64,000 bases of DNA, taken from NCBI RefSeq assembly GCF_017591425.1, contig NW_024466512.1, forward strand, positions 27,705,501 through 27,769,500, written 5' to 3'. Positions 1 through 11,040 of the stretch are shown here, piece by piece. Position 1 is the first letter of the stretch. Each line of letters starts with the position of its first letter. The translations under genes and the position numbers were made by a program. This DNA is from Ochotona curzoniae. Taxonomy: Eukaryota; Chordata; Mammalia; Lagomorpha; Ochotonidae. A model generated the notes under the pieces. It was not told the origin of the DNA, did not search any database, and saw only the letters and a list, made by a program, of their open reading frames with translations.

Positions 1-2640
1 AGCCAAACTTACTTGGCCATTGTTCACAATGCATCTTAAGGGTCGGAGCTGGCCCATCTATTCCTCTCATTCCCACGTGCTCTGCACAGAATGGCTGTCC
101 ATCTAACCCCCTTTTCTTGGCTTAATCTGAGCCAGAAAATACCAAGTACCCAATAAATGGATATCAAATGATGTGAACTCAGAACTTTGCTTTTGTCTCT
201 TCTTGAATTTTACATTTCCTGCCATGGGAGCTGAATCTGCTTTGAATCTCACTCCTGCGACTTTCAGAGAGCCAAATGGAGCAGTGTAACAAAGATATTT
301 CCTAAAAGATAGGCCACGTATTGAAGACTGTATCATTTTTATTTTTCCTTTTGGGAATCGAATACAAAAACAGGGGGAGGATAAAAAGGAAACACAACTG
401 CCCTCATCAGTTAGGGACATGGTGGAGCCAGAGGGCAGAAGACGTGTAATTACAGGGAACTGGGATTCTCCTTTTGACCTAATGTTCATCAGCTGTTGAA
501 CAACGCTGCATAATCACTTTTCATGCCCTTCTCTGATAACTGGAAATTCCAGTGTCCTCATGTTCACGTCCCTTAGGTACCTTTGTCCACCAGTGGGGAT
601 CAAAGGGTGATGCTGCAGTTTTCCTGGGACTATTCTCTGGCCTGACCTTTGTAGCCAACGATCTATTCTCAGGGGAACCTCCGCCTTTTCCTGCCTAGGT
701 GCCCCACTGGAGAGGTGGCATCAGGGCACGCAGCCGGCACTCGTCAGGCTCGCCCGCAGCCTCTGGTCCTGTGCCGCCCTTCCGTGTCCACACGTGGCAG
801 ACACAGACCGCACAGGGTGACTCAGCCCATGAGAAGAAAGCTTCAGAAAGCACTCGCAGGTCCAGCACCTCAAAATACATGCCTTGGCTGTGGTCAGCCT
901 CACAGCCTGGCTGCCGAGATTTGAGAATTCATGTCCAAGTGAAAGTTTTTCTTCAAAGAAACCCAACCCATCCTGAGAGCCTCCACCCTCAGACAGACAC
1001 AATGAGAAGATCCAGGACACACACGTTAAACACTTCCCTGGTCTACAGTTCAAGGCTTTTCTCCAAAGTAAACTGGCTAGTTTTTCTCCTGGAATATCTC
1101 ACTGTGGTATTTTAACTCTTTTAAACTAGGGTTTTAACACTTTCGGGGTTCAATGGCTTTTTCCGTTTAAAACACACATAGATATATTTTCTTTAGGTTC
1201 AGTGCCTTCTGGCTTGGGACAAATGTGAGAGCCCTGAACTGATACTCTAGCAAACCTCAATCTCTCATCGAATAGTAATTTTAATTCTGTCAGTGGAGAC
1301 CAGCAGGTGAGGAGTATAATCCAAAGAGGCCTCTGCTTCTGAAACGGATCTCTTCCTAGCCCGCAGCAGGCCTAAGGATTCAGCAACCCTGAACAATCCA
1401 CATGAAGTCCGTGGCCCCCTGTAAGTGACCTCAGAGACGATGGACAACCACCTGAGTGAGTAACTCCTAACACTAATTCCCAAGCCCGCCCAAGTCACTG
1501 AAGCAGAAGCTGGGGGACAATCAAAGCTTGGCCGAGCTAGGGACCCCACCAACACGACAGGTCTTAAACGCTTCCCCACACTAAATGAGGCACGGGTCTA
1601 AGCTGGTGTCTTCCCACTTTCATCTGAGACCCCCACTGGCTCTAAGTCTGGGATAACTGTGGACTGTCCGTTAAGGAATTCCAAGAATGTAAAGAATGTG
1701 GGTTACACTCTCAACCTCAAGTTGAATGAGTTTTGTTGGGGTAAATCAAGAGGAGGCCAAAAGGACAATGTCGCCAAGTTCAAGGACAACAGGCCTGTGA
1801 GTTCAGGAATTTCTGCGGCAATCTAGTTTTCAGAGTATTTGTACGGTGAGTATTACTACTGCTTCGTGTCACCAACTTTTCTCTGACATCCAAAGAGACC
1901 CCACACGTTTCTGGGATGCAGCGGCTTACACGGACCTGGCATTCTGCACACCACAGTAACAGGGGCAGCTTGCAAAGGTCTGTGAACACTCACTCCACCA
2001 GAATGACATCCAGCCACCTGGTGCTAGGGGGAGAGCCCGCCCTCCTCCAAGGTTGCACATCTGGTCACCCTGGCAGGGGGCCAGCCAGCTGGGCAGCCAC
2101 CACAGGCTCAGGCATTAAATGATTAGAAGCCTGCTACTGCTGCTAGCATTTTAGCGCACTGGTGGAGAGTCATCTTCCCAGGGTTTTTCCTAAACTGGGG
2201 GATTTATGCAGCGTAAGGATGAGGCAAGGGCGAGAGGCCCCAGGTCACTGTCGGTAGAGGTGGGGTAGAGAGCAGCTGCCCTAAGCGGAGACCTGCCTGA
2301 ATCCCTCTTCATTCCAGGGAGCCAGCCTGCCAGGTGAAGGGGCTTGGGCGGGCAGGTCTCTGGCAAGCTGAGATCCTAATCCTGGGGCTACCCACACCTG
2401 CCTACCCTCTCACCCACACAAGCCAGATGCTGGAAGAAACTAAAAAATCCAAAGCTCTCACCTTCCTGAGCCTCACTTTCCTCAAGTGTAAAAAAGGGGG
2501 GTGGGGGAAGGTGGGCAAACTCAAGGGCTCCCCACTGGGGACAGAGGGTGGAACCGGGAAAAGGGAAGCCGAGTTTCTGTGTCAGGTGCTAAAAACTCGT
2601 ATCCCAAACACGTTAGGAACCAAGGGAGGGTCCCACTCTG
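1..2640. other. Unassigned unique sequence left of the CpG island
   Basis: No repeat family, RNA gene or convincing exon is recognised here. The open frames of 60-170 codons show no domain, no splice-site framing and no codon bias that I can see. If the minus-strand first exon at 3.0-3.2 kb is real, this stretch would be the start of its first intron. Comparison with other mammalian genomes would show whether any part is conserved. Confidence 0.5.
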
Positions 2641-2649
2641 GCTTTCCAG

Positions 2650-3450
2650 GACTCTGCACTCCAGACTTCCCCACTTTCCCTTTAGGAAGCGCCATGCACC
2701 ATCCACCCACATCAGGGGTCCCGGTCAGCGGCCTCCCCCGCTCGGCCGCTCCCGCTGACCCGGGGCAGAGCACGCAGGGCTGCACGCTGGCCCCTGGGTC
2801 CCGTCCGGGCGCCCGCCGCCTCCCAATCCTCCCACAGAGCTCTTGACAAAACTTTCTCCGGTCTCTGCGCCGGCGGGGCGCGCGGGGGCTTCTGCTTCGG
2901 CAGCCCACCCGGGGACAGACAGACAGTTCGTGGCTGGTTTTCCCGAGCGCCCGGGAGGGCTGGGAAGTGGGGACACGGTAGGCAGGCGGAGACCCACGCG
3001 GGTCTGCAGCGCGTACTCACCCGGCTCCGCGCGCGAGCAGCACGGCGAGGAACGGCACAGCCAGCACCTGCCGTCGCCGCCGGGCGTCTCCTCAGCCTCC
3101 GCGGCCGCCGGCTCCTCGCCCGCGCCCGGGGCCGCCTCGACAGTCAGCGCCAGCCCGGGTTCGGCCACCTCGCCGGGCTCCCCGGCGCCGTCCTGGGACC
3201 GCATGTCGCGCGGCCCGCACTCTCCCACGGCCGGCGCGGTGTGTGGAGCCGGAGCAGCCGCCGCCGGGCTTGCCCCGCGCTTCCGGCAGGCGGCGACAGC
3301 CGGGCGCATGCGCGCGGCCCTCCGCCCCTCCCCAGGGACCGCGCGTCTGTCCTCCGATGCCCTCTTGGCTTTGAGCTCCCGGAGCCTCCTGCCCACAGGG
3401 AACACCCTCCGCCTCCTGGACAGGCTGCAGAGCCCACAGCTGGCCCGGAG
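2650..3450. promoter_or_regulatory. CpG island, probable gene promoter
   Basis: GC content and CpG density rise sharply here compared with the AT-rich surroundings. Runs such as GCGCGAGCAG, GCCGCCGCCG and GCGCATGCGCGC lie between about 2.7 and 3.35 kb. There is no obvious TATA box, which is usual for CpG-island promoters. GC-rich repeats do not account for it. The GCGCATGCGC motif near 3305 resembles an NRF1-type palindrome, a common element of such promoters; this is an inference. The island overlaps the putative minus-strand first exon. Confidence 0.7.
3021..3204 (-). CDS. Putative first coding exon of an unrecognised gene (partial)
   Basis: On the minus strand, an ATG at 3204 (G at -3, C at +4, a fair initiation context) opens 61 codons plus one base. 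They end at a textbook donor, CCGG|GTGAGTACG, with the intron beginning at 3020. The predicted N-terminus starts MRSQDGAGEPGEV. It is rich in Ala, Gly, Glu and Pro, then has a cysteine cluster (CWLC and SPCC) just before the splice site, which could be palmitoylated or bind metal if the exon is real. The same frame is open upstream, with further ATGs at 3308 and 3405, so the start is uncertain. The match of CpG island, open frame and donor is the evidence. The gene would continue to the left of the window. I do not recognise the protein, and an untranslated first exon or chance frame is possible. Confidence 0.42.
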
Positions 3451-3479
3451 GCTTCCATTCCAGTGCTGTGGTCAGGTTA

Positions 3480-5000
3480 GACGGGCCAGTGGGTGGGAGC
3501 CGTCCTTCCCAGGGCACACTGGACGGCTGTGTCTCCCAGCCACAGACAGGGAGGGACGCTGGGTCCCCAGCCAGGTGCCCACGGGGTCTGTGGCCGCCTC
3601 TCGGGCGTCCCAACGGGAAAGAGTGGGAGTTTATTTATTCTTGTGGCACGGCATTCAGCCCCTTTGGGGGTGTCCTGAAGATTTTACAAAGCACACAGTC
3701 TGTCTCCACAGAAGCAGGGTCTCGCTCTCTCTGTTTTCCCATTGCCACTCAACTGGAGAAGGCAGAATTCTGCTGGTTTTAGGTTAACAATAACCACAAA
3801 AGACAGTGTGTGTAATTCTGCATCTGCACGACAGAGTAGAACCCATGTGTAACTTTGCAATAATTAGCATGCGGTTTTGTTAGCTCAGAAGTCCTAGTTT
3901 GGTCAGAGGTAAGATTTAAATACTCTGATGGAGTCAGACCCAGGAAAATCAAACAGCTGTGTTGGGGTCCGTGCAGTGAATGTGGGGGACAGGAAAGTGT
4001 GAAGAGTATTGTTCCATTGCAGGCAGGGCCGCAAGGAACTTCCCAGTGCATGGCAGGGCCCAGTGGATGTCTCTACAATCAAATGGATGCAACTCCACCT
4101 TCCTTTGCATGGACACTGGGCCACCCTGCGGAAGAACTCTAATCCATTCAGGCATTGTTTGCTGCTGTGGAGTTGGCTTTTTTTACTCAGTGTGAGCTTG
4201 GAGGTTAATGTCAATAATATAACAATGTCTTGCAAAAGGGCCTTTTATTATTCATACTGTCTTGGTTGTCCCCATTGACCTTATGCTAATCATGGGACCT
4301 ATATTTAGGATTTCATTCTTTCCTTGATCTTTAGGTTCTCCTTTTCTTTGTGATACAACGTTGAGTTGTAGAATAAGAATTGTAGCAGGAAGTTCTAGAG
4401 TTATTAGGTGAAACAAATGGCAGAATTATCCTTAGAAACACCCATTTGACCTTGATGTAAAAAGTCTGAGACAGAGTTTGACTGCTTCTGTATAAATAAA
4501 GCAGACAGCTTTCCTGCATTGTCCATTATGATCATGAAATCGAAGTGGTCCATTTCTTTCCTCTTATGCCTCATCCACGCACCCTTCTCCAGTTCTGAAC
4601 TCAGCTGGAGCTGTGTTGTTTATAGTTATGTAATTCTTTATTTTGTTGCTTGGTTTGAAAGTGGAAGCACAGTCCCTCGCCAAGGGTGAAGGTGTGTGAA
4701 CTGTCCTAGGGCCAGTCTTGCAGGTCACCAGAGAGTGACGTGTGCTTCGGCTGTGGCCTGCAGCTGAACATTGCTGCACCTGAGGTCAGGAATCCTGAGA
4801 TCTGGCCCAGAGTGTGTGATGTCAGGCGGTTGCTCTGGTATCCAAAGACTTGGCCACTTCCTTTATTCGAGATAAAATGCTTCCCTTTCTACTTTGCAGA
4901 ACTGCCATACAAACGAAACACAGTGAAGGGGGGTAAGGCTGGAGGGCGGTAGCCTTATCCACAAAAAAAATTTTATCGGAAAGCCAAGACTTTTCTGGGT
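3480..5000. other. Unassigned unique sequence
   Basis: Moderately AT-rich sequence right of the CpG island with no recognised repeat or exon. If the minus-strand gene is real, this is upstream of its promoter. The short open frames here look like chance. Confidence 0.45.
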
Positions 5001-5007
5001 TGTGCTG

Positions 5008-5165
5008 AGCTTCTTCCGTGTTTCCCATGTGGGTGGTAGGGGCCCAAAAGCTTGTACCATCTGCTGTTGCTTTCCCAGGTACATTATCAGGGAGCTGGAT
5101 TGGATCCATAGGGAATGCTGGAATGATAGATGGCGGCTTAATGCACTATGCCACAACATGGGTGC
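5008..5165 (-). repeat. Old C-SINE fragment
   Basis: Antisense C-SINE blocks remain in order: a GAGCTTCTTCCGTGTTTCCCA-like body, then the CTTTCCCAGGTACATTATCAGGGAGCTGGAT-like centre, then GGCGGCTTAATGCACTATGCCACAACA, which is the antisense tRNA-like head of the older subfamily. The 3' tail is missing and divergence is high, so it is an old truncated insertion. Confidence 0.65.
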
Positions 5166-5206
5166 AAGGGCTTTTTTTTTTTTTTTTAACTAGGATGAAT
5201 ACATAG

Positions 5207-5380
5207 TGTCGCAGCAATGGACTTGGTGTATGGAGCCCATAATAACACTGGTGAACTCTGACTGAGGGTCAATAGCTGAAGTTTTTTTAGTGGCATCAGA
5301 CTTTATACACCTGTACCATGAAGGTCATATGGGATAAGGAAGGAGGTATTGAGCTTATCAACAAAACCCATCAACTGTTT
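5207..5380 (+). repeat. Dispersed repeat, copy 1 (family not recognised)
   Basis: This stretch aligns in the same orientation with 38744-38897. Shared blocks include GGTCAATAGCTGAAGTTT, GTGGCATCAGACTTTA and TTGAGCTTATCAACAAAACC. Copy 1 keeps two short segments that copy 2 lacks. I cannot place it in a family. A lineage-specific L1 or ERV internal fragment is possible. The sequence to about 6170 may belong to the same element, but the second copy is cut off by a SINE and gives no test. Confidence 0.6.
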
Positions 5381-6240
5381 CTATACCTTTGTTTGGGACT
5401 CTTTTGTATATTCCACCAAATATTCTCATTCACATGCTATCTACTCAACTGTTCTCATATATAAATGATATGCATTTAGTTATACAAATGGTGGGTACTG
5501 TGATCTAGCCCCATCAGGCACATCCCCATCCCTAGCTTTAATGTGCACCGATGAGCGGTAATCAGCTGTGGTTATGCTAAGTAACCCAGCTCAGGTCTTC
5601 CACATGGGCTGGTGCATTGGTCTGACCCATCAAAGTCCACTGGCCTCTCCTATCCAAACTACCTGGTCTCTGCCCCCTCGCTTACCCGCAAGCACAGTGG
5701 CCTTGTCACTGGGACATCCTTAGAAGTCATTCCTCATCTTCAGTACTCTCCCTCAGTGGTCCTTCCTTCCCCTCATCCCCCTGCCCTTTCCCGGATCAGT
5801 CACAGTTCCTGTGCCCAGGAGTGCATGGGTTCCCCAGTGCAGCCTTTGGGCTCATGACTCGTGTGCTGTCCTGGGACTGTATTCCTCCACAGACCCAAGA
5901 TACAGGCCCATTCACAGTTCCCCAAGCCTGGTCACCAACCCACCAGGCCAGCATGCTAACCATGGCTCTCCTCTCCTCTCCAGCCCTCCTGCCCCCTGCC
6001 CTGCCTGGGACCAAGCACCTGAGGAAACCCCAGGCTCACTCCTCCTGCCTAGACGTGTGCCCCCAGGTCCCCACACACCCCTACCAACGCTATCCCCCTA
6101 AACCCCTGCTAACCTGCACTCCCAGGATCCCATGAGCCATCCACCTCCCATGGCCAGTGCTACTGTGGGGTCAATAAGTTTTTTTTAAAATGCCAGGGAA
6201 ATAACATTCAGGGAATGTTCCTAGACAGCTCATCAACCAG
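5381..6240. other. Unassigned stretch, pyrimidine- and C-rich from about 5.6 kb
   Basis: From about 5600 to 6140 the plus strand becomes C-rich, with many CCTCC/CCCCTG runs and few CpGs, then returns to AT-rich. It may be the continuation of the dispersed repeat that begins at 5207, because the composition changes gradually and there is no target duplication between. No exon is supported. Confidence 0.35.
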
Positions 6241-6249
6241 CCATGTAGG

Positions 6250-6530
6250 CATGAGCATTTGGCACAGCAATTAAAATACAGTTCAGAATGACTGCATCGC
6301 ATATCCAAGTACCTGCCCATACTACCTCTACTTCCCGTCCTGCTTTCTCTTCCTGAGTACCTACAGAGGCAGCAGGTGATAGCCCAAGAACTTGCATCAC
6401 TGCCAGCAACATGAGAGATGGAGTTCTCGGCTCCCAGCACAAGCCTGACTCAGCATTTGAGGAGTGAAACAGCAAATGGAAGATCTTTCTCTGTCTCTGT
6501 CCCTTTCTTTCTTAAAAAAATGAAATACAA
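6250..6530 (+). repeat. Old C-SINE
   Basis: The order is GCATTTGGCACAGCAATTAA (head), a CAGGTGATAGCCCAAGAACTTG-like centre, then GTGAAACAGCAAATGGAAGATCTTTCTCTGTCTC and a short A-rich end. This is the sense order of the lagomorph C-SINE with internal losses. It is strongly diverged. Confidence 0.6.
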
Positions 6531-6539
6531 TGAAAAATA

Positions 6540-7100
6540 CACCACGTCCAAACAAAACCAAAAAACCCAGCAATGCAGACCTAATGTTGAAGCAAGTCTG
6601 GTACTGTGTGTATGCTGAGGCATGCAAAATCTTTTCCCTAACACTGGCCATATTTTCCTCAATTCTGACTCATAATTATAGAGCGATGAAGAGCAGCATG
6701 AAAGAAGGAAATAATAGGAGGGATAAACACATGGTACAGTGTGTTCCAGGCTTTTGAAACTTTTCCACTAATGTATGCTCTAGATTAAGTGTGTGAACTT
6801 GAACTCTAGATATTAATCTCTTGAGATGGAGTTTGAAGCCCTTAACACATTTTGAAAGTTTCTTTAAAGATCTGCATTCTATCTTAAAATATATGCCAGC
6901 TCTTTATTCTGATCCCTAGTGTATTTGTCTTTATCTTTATGCCATTTTCCTGTAGCACAGTCAACTAACATTTGAGTACCTTAACATTGGACCACTTACA
7001 ATTCTTAGCAGAAACAGGATGGGAAACAATAGAGACCAGGTCCTGTACTTCAATGGGAAGGAGACAGGGGTGATAGAGGGATGAATAAATGATGCTACCA
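6540..7100. other. Unassigned AT-rich sequence
   Basis: Single-copy-looking AT-rich DNA. I see no repeat, RNA or exon signal. Confidence 0.4.
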
Positions 7101-7104
7101 TGAC

Positions 7105-7480
7105 CCTGTTAATGTGTTTCCATTGCTATAACAATAGAGTAGCCACAGCTGGGAGAATATAGGAATAAAGGTTTCTTTGGCTCAAAATTTTGAATGTTAG
7201 AAGTCCAAGAATGGGTGATCCCATTGATTGGCCTCTGCTGAAGGTCCCTTTGGCTACACCGTGTGGTGGGAGAGAGCAGTCACATGGGAAGACAAGAACC
7301 GGAGCAGGTAGGAGCAGTCTTGAAGACCAACTCACTTCACAAAAGCAGCATACATCCCTTCTGAGGGCAGTGCCCCTAGGATCCGGCTCCTGAAGCCCGC
7401 CACCTCTCCACATCAGTCACCACACCAGGGAGTAAGCTTGCAACCCATGAACGCTTGGGAGCCACAGTCTAGACCATCTC
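7105..7480 (-). repeat. MaLR-type LTR (ERVL-MaLR), antisense
   Basis: The sequence GTGTTTCCATTGCTATAACA, then AATAAAGGTTTCTTTGGCTCA, then a body with GTCACATGGGAAGAC and GCCACCTCTCCACATCAGTCACC follows the reverse complement of MST/MLT-type LTRs in the same order. The opposite orientation of a related LTR lies near 14.7-15.0 kb. Divergence is high, as expected for this age class. Confidence 0.5.
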
Positions 7481-8005
7481 CAGACCAAACAAGTGTCTGT
7501 CGTTGTGCAAAACTGATGTTCTGTAAGAGTGGGTCTTGTGGCACATTAGACTTTCTGTTCTCTCCCCTTGAGGCACACTGGCCTGGCCTGAGTGTCAGGA
7601 CGCTAGGCTGACGTGGCTGGGCAGCCCTGGAGGATCCCAGGGTTCACTCACCTCCCTCATCATAGCGTTGCAGCCCAGGCAGTGAGGGGTGAGGAGCACC
7701 TGGAGGTTTTGGGAGCTCTGGTGAGAGGGCTGTGGTTTTTTTCCTGATCTTCCTTGCATGCCTGCTCTACTCTATTCCCATGCCGTGAGAGATAGCCACT
7801 GCGTTGGTGATGTCTGATGCCCTAGGGAGTCTGTGACCTTTGAGAACTTTTCTTTGTATTTACATATTCTCTGAGAGTGAGCATGCCTGCACTGTACACT
7901 TGGCCTTCTGCGATACCACATAATCTACTTTAACCTCGGGTTTCATATGATTTGGAATTTGGATGCCACTCAGCCCTTGTTTTAATAATTATCAGTTATG
8001 ACATT
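7481..8005. other. Unassigned sequence
   Basis: Between the MaLR-type LTR and the MIR. A central, slightly GC-rich part (7560-7740) has no recognised match. No exon is supported. Confidence 0.35.
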
Positions 8006-8009
8006 CTCA

Positions 8010-8255
8010 AAACATGCCAAGTACAGTTAAGTGCTTTGGTTCACTTTATTCCCAGGGAAACTGTATTAGGCAGTTCGGCACCATAATTACAAGCAAGGCT
8101 CCAGAGTCAGATTGTGCAAGCTCCAGTCCCGTCTGCATCTTCCAGCTGTGTCTTCAGACAAGTGATCACCTGGATCTCTCCACCTCTATTTTCACATCTA
8201 CAAAGTGGAATAACAATACCATCTCCCTGCTATGAGGAGGAAATTAGATAAAACA
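8010..8255 (+). repeat. MIR-type ancient SINE remnants
   Basis: Two MIR-like pieces lie side by side. The first has GCCAAGTACAGTTAAGTGCTTTGGTTCACTTTATTC. The second has CCAGAGTCAGATTGTGCAAGCTCCAGTCCCG, then CTCTATTTTCACATCTACAAAGTGG and GAGGAGGAAATTAGATAAAA. The latter matches the MIR core with its hallmark block resembling TCATCTGTAAAATGGG. These are pre-eutherian repeats. Confidence 0.6.
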
Positions 8256-8599
8256 TCTAGACAGCACAAAATAGTACTCTTTTTTTTAAGTGTACATTCA
8301 TTTTGTTATTCCCATGTTAGATGAGAAAATGGATGTGTCAAAATGTTTAAAAAAAAAAAAAAAGCTTGTTCAAAGTCCACTGTAGGGTAGAACCATAACT
8401 GAGACTGCCAGGCAGATGTCTCAGTGGGTGATCCAGGTAAACCAAGGTCCTTAAGTAGCGGTATTGCTGATTTCCTAGGGAGTCGTTGCCACAGAGCACA
8501 GCTTCTTTTCTGGAATATTTTGGCTTGAGCCCTGTAACTGTTGCTGTGGCTGCACTCCAAGACCCGTTCTCCAGAGATGTGGTGTGGTTTGCTGGAGGC

Positions 8600-9205
8600 T
8601 GAGGGTGAGAGAGGAGTCAGACTGGGTAGTAGGCAGTTAGAGCATTCTGGGTCCCCAAGTCATCATTTTTTTTCTCAAACGTAAAAGGGTATTTTGCCCC
8701 CACCTTGTCTTGGATTCACCAGAGCACATCTCTCCTGAGACAAGTACATAGTTTAACAATCAGGAAGACACTTCCCCAACAGACAAGGGCAACATTAACA
8801 TACCAATTCCCCACCTGAAGTGCCAGTTGCCAAGGGGAGGGTGTCAGACTGGCCTCTTTATCATTAGAAAGGGACCAAGGAAGTTGGCTGGTGACACCTG
8901 TCTGTGCCTTTTGTCCCTTGGAAACCAGGAATTCTCCTTGTTTATGAAGAGGTAAACCTTTGAAAGATGCTTTCCCCACCACTAATACAGGTTTTTTCTT
9001 CCACTTTTCCTCCTGCCACAATGGCAGGGGATAAGGGTCCTTTCTATCTCAGTGCCTCCTGCCATCACTAGGACGGGAGTGTCCTTTCTCAGCTTTTCTA
9101 ATAAATCTTGCTTTAAAACTAAACTGTGTCCGCATGAAAATTCTTCTTTCCTGCGAGACAAGAATTGAGGTGGCTGCCGTATTTGGGGTCGAAAACCCTA
9201 AAACA
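8600..9205 (+). repeat. Solo LTR of an endogenous retrovirus, copy A
   Basis: The element starts TGAGGGT and ends near AACCCTAAAACA, giving imperfect inverted termini (TGAGGGT/ACCCTACA in the other copy). A polyadenylation signal AATAAA at 9100-9105 is followed by about 100 bp of U5-like sequence, the expected LTR order U3-R-U5. No gag, pol or env lies beside it, so it is a solo LTR. The same element is present in inverted orientation at 54617-55216, which fixes the ends within a few bases. A 306-bp open frame runs antisense inside it (8716-9021). I do not know the family name; a class I (gamma-like) ERV is most likely. Confidence 0.75.
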
Positions 9206-10496
9206 AGCATGTCCCCCAAACATCTTAACTGTCAGAGTAAAAGGCTATGAAATCAAGTAGGAAAGCAATTTTTATCATGATCATGCAGAAGGCGACTTCT
9301 GTCTCCCTCTGCTTTGAGAGCACACCCCTTGCAACGTCCACAGCTCTGATTCTTCCTTTTCTCTCCCAAGTGTGGGTCCTGGGTGTGTCACAGAGGGAGT
9401 AAGAGTTCATAGGAAATTGGCAGAGTGAATGCTTTCCCACAAATAACTCTAACCTCATTTTTGTCCACCCCCAGAATCTTCCATAAGTTTCAGGCACTCT
9501 ATTCTATTCCCTCCACTGCTTCTTGCTGTCTGCCTCACTTCTCTCAGCTTTCCATGCTATCAAACCAAACAGCGAACATGAGTGACCACTGAGACTTCAG
9601 GATGGAAAAAGGCATAAGCAACATGCCAATGAGCAGATACTCCAGTGTTGATCCACAGTGTTGTTCACCTTACAGACAGGTGTGAAAACACACATACACA
9701 TGGATTGTATAACCCAGTCAGAGGGGCAGGCCCTACTCTACGTTTATTATTGCATGCGGATCAATGTGGCTTTCAACCCATTTAGAAAACACATGTTTCT
9801 ACAGATGATGCATTTTCCACTGCTTCTTATTTGATACACACAACTGCAAAGTCATTATGAAATATTGAGGACATACTTGGCTAAAAAAAAAAATTATTTT
9901 ACCCACGTGATTCAACTCTTGTTACTGGACAAGAGTGTAACAGTATTTATCTGGTAATTCCTATATTAACTGCAAAACTTCAGGATGTGTTACCATAATT
10001 TTCTTTGTATATTGGTGCAACCTCTACAATTTTGCAGCTAGTTTTACAAAGTCATTTAACATTGTAGGAGATAGTCTTATATAAAGACTGTACTTAATCT
10101 ATGAAGAACCAACAAACCTCTAAACATTTTAAATTAAAGCAATTATCAATGAGAAACTGACACACATAACCTTTTGAAAATGGGTTTGAAGTTCCTGTAT
10201 TTACTCATGGCAGTAAAATAATTCTCTCAAATTAAGGTACTCAAAGGGCAATTTAACTAATTCAATTCCCTTTGAAAAATTTGCATTCATCTCTAGTCTT
10301 TTAAATCAGGGGTCCTTTTACCTCCACTGACAAGAAGTACAGAAAGCGCTCAGGAAGTCCCGTGTTTGTACAAACCCAGGTTCCTATTTTGGCAATGCAT
10401 GCTTCTTAAATGATAGAAATAGGCTTTTGCGGTTCTGCACAAACAATATTTCCTACATGATGAACTATTAATAATTCATAATAAGGATATACTATG
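9206..10496. other. Unassigned AT-rich sequence
   Basis: AT-rich DNA with no recognised repeat. Stretches around 9.95-10.3 kb look 3'-UTR-like (TATAAAG, AATTAAAG) but lack a poly(A) end or flanking duplications. Confidence 0.35.
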
Positions 10497-10557
10497 GAAA
10501 ATTAAATGCATCACTTCTCGGCCTTTTGGTTAAGATCAAGTGTAGAAAATTAAATGC
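10497..10557 (+). pseudogene. RNU2: U2 snRNA 5' fragment (retro-inserted), with target duplications
   Basis: Bases 10510-10545 match the first 36 nt of U2 snRNA (CTTCTCGGCCTTTTGG and AAGATCAAGTGTAG are unmistakable) with two substitutions, one at the CpG of position 4. The fragment stops abruptly and is flanked by perfect 13-bp direct repeats GAAAATTAAATGC at 10497-10509 and 10545-10557. There is no poly(A). This is the known class of truncated snRNA retropseudogenes thought to arise by reverse transcription of the RNA. It keeps no U2 promoter and cannot make U2. Confidence 0.85.
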
Positions 10558-10849
10558 TTTCTCCCTTGTCTCGGCTTCACTCTGCAGAGATGTCATTGTG
10601 CATGATTGCTGTGGCAGGTGCCCTGATGCTTTTAAACACTCTCCCATCTCCAGGTTATTCATTTATCAGATGGAGATGACATTGCTGATCCTGCTTCCAG
10701 GATGAGAAGTCTAGTGCTGCTCACCACCTCTTGTAAAATTTTCCTTATTCCTGTCATATCTTTTTGATCAGATGATATCTGGCCAGGTTGCTCTCTGGCA
10801 ATGTGGAAACATGTTTGACATTTGGACAATAATGGTTTTCTTTCTTACT

Positions 10850-11040
10850 GCCAGGCACTTTACATGGGGTAATCCTCACATGCTCACTAAGGCATAAGCA
10901 CCACCCATTTTTATAGGTGAGGTAGCTCATTTATAAGGCTTTGGCTAGTTAGGAAACCTGTTTAGAAGCCTACAGTTAACTGACACAGCTGGACTGGACT
11001 CTGTGACACCTCCACCCAGGTTCTTAACCACTGCTTCCTT
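10850..11040 (+). repeat. MIR-type ancient SINE
   Basis: The run CCAGGCACTTTACATGGGGTAATCCTCACA, then ACCCATTTTTATAGGTGAGGTAGCTCA, then ACACAGCTGGACTGGACTC follows the MIR core order (lowest-value block, fraction below the T-rich block, then the cell-specific 3' part). Diverged. Confidence 0.65.

Noticed and set aside
2843..3787. Plus-strand open frame of 314 codons across the CpG island
   Set aside because: GC-rich sequence has few stops, so long frames arise on both strands. This one has no donor site, runs past the island into ordinary sequence and shows Ser/Ala/Pro-rich low-complexity translation. The minus-strand frame with its donor is the better candidate.
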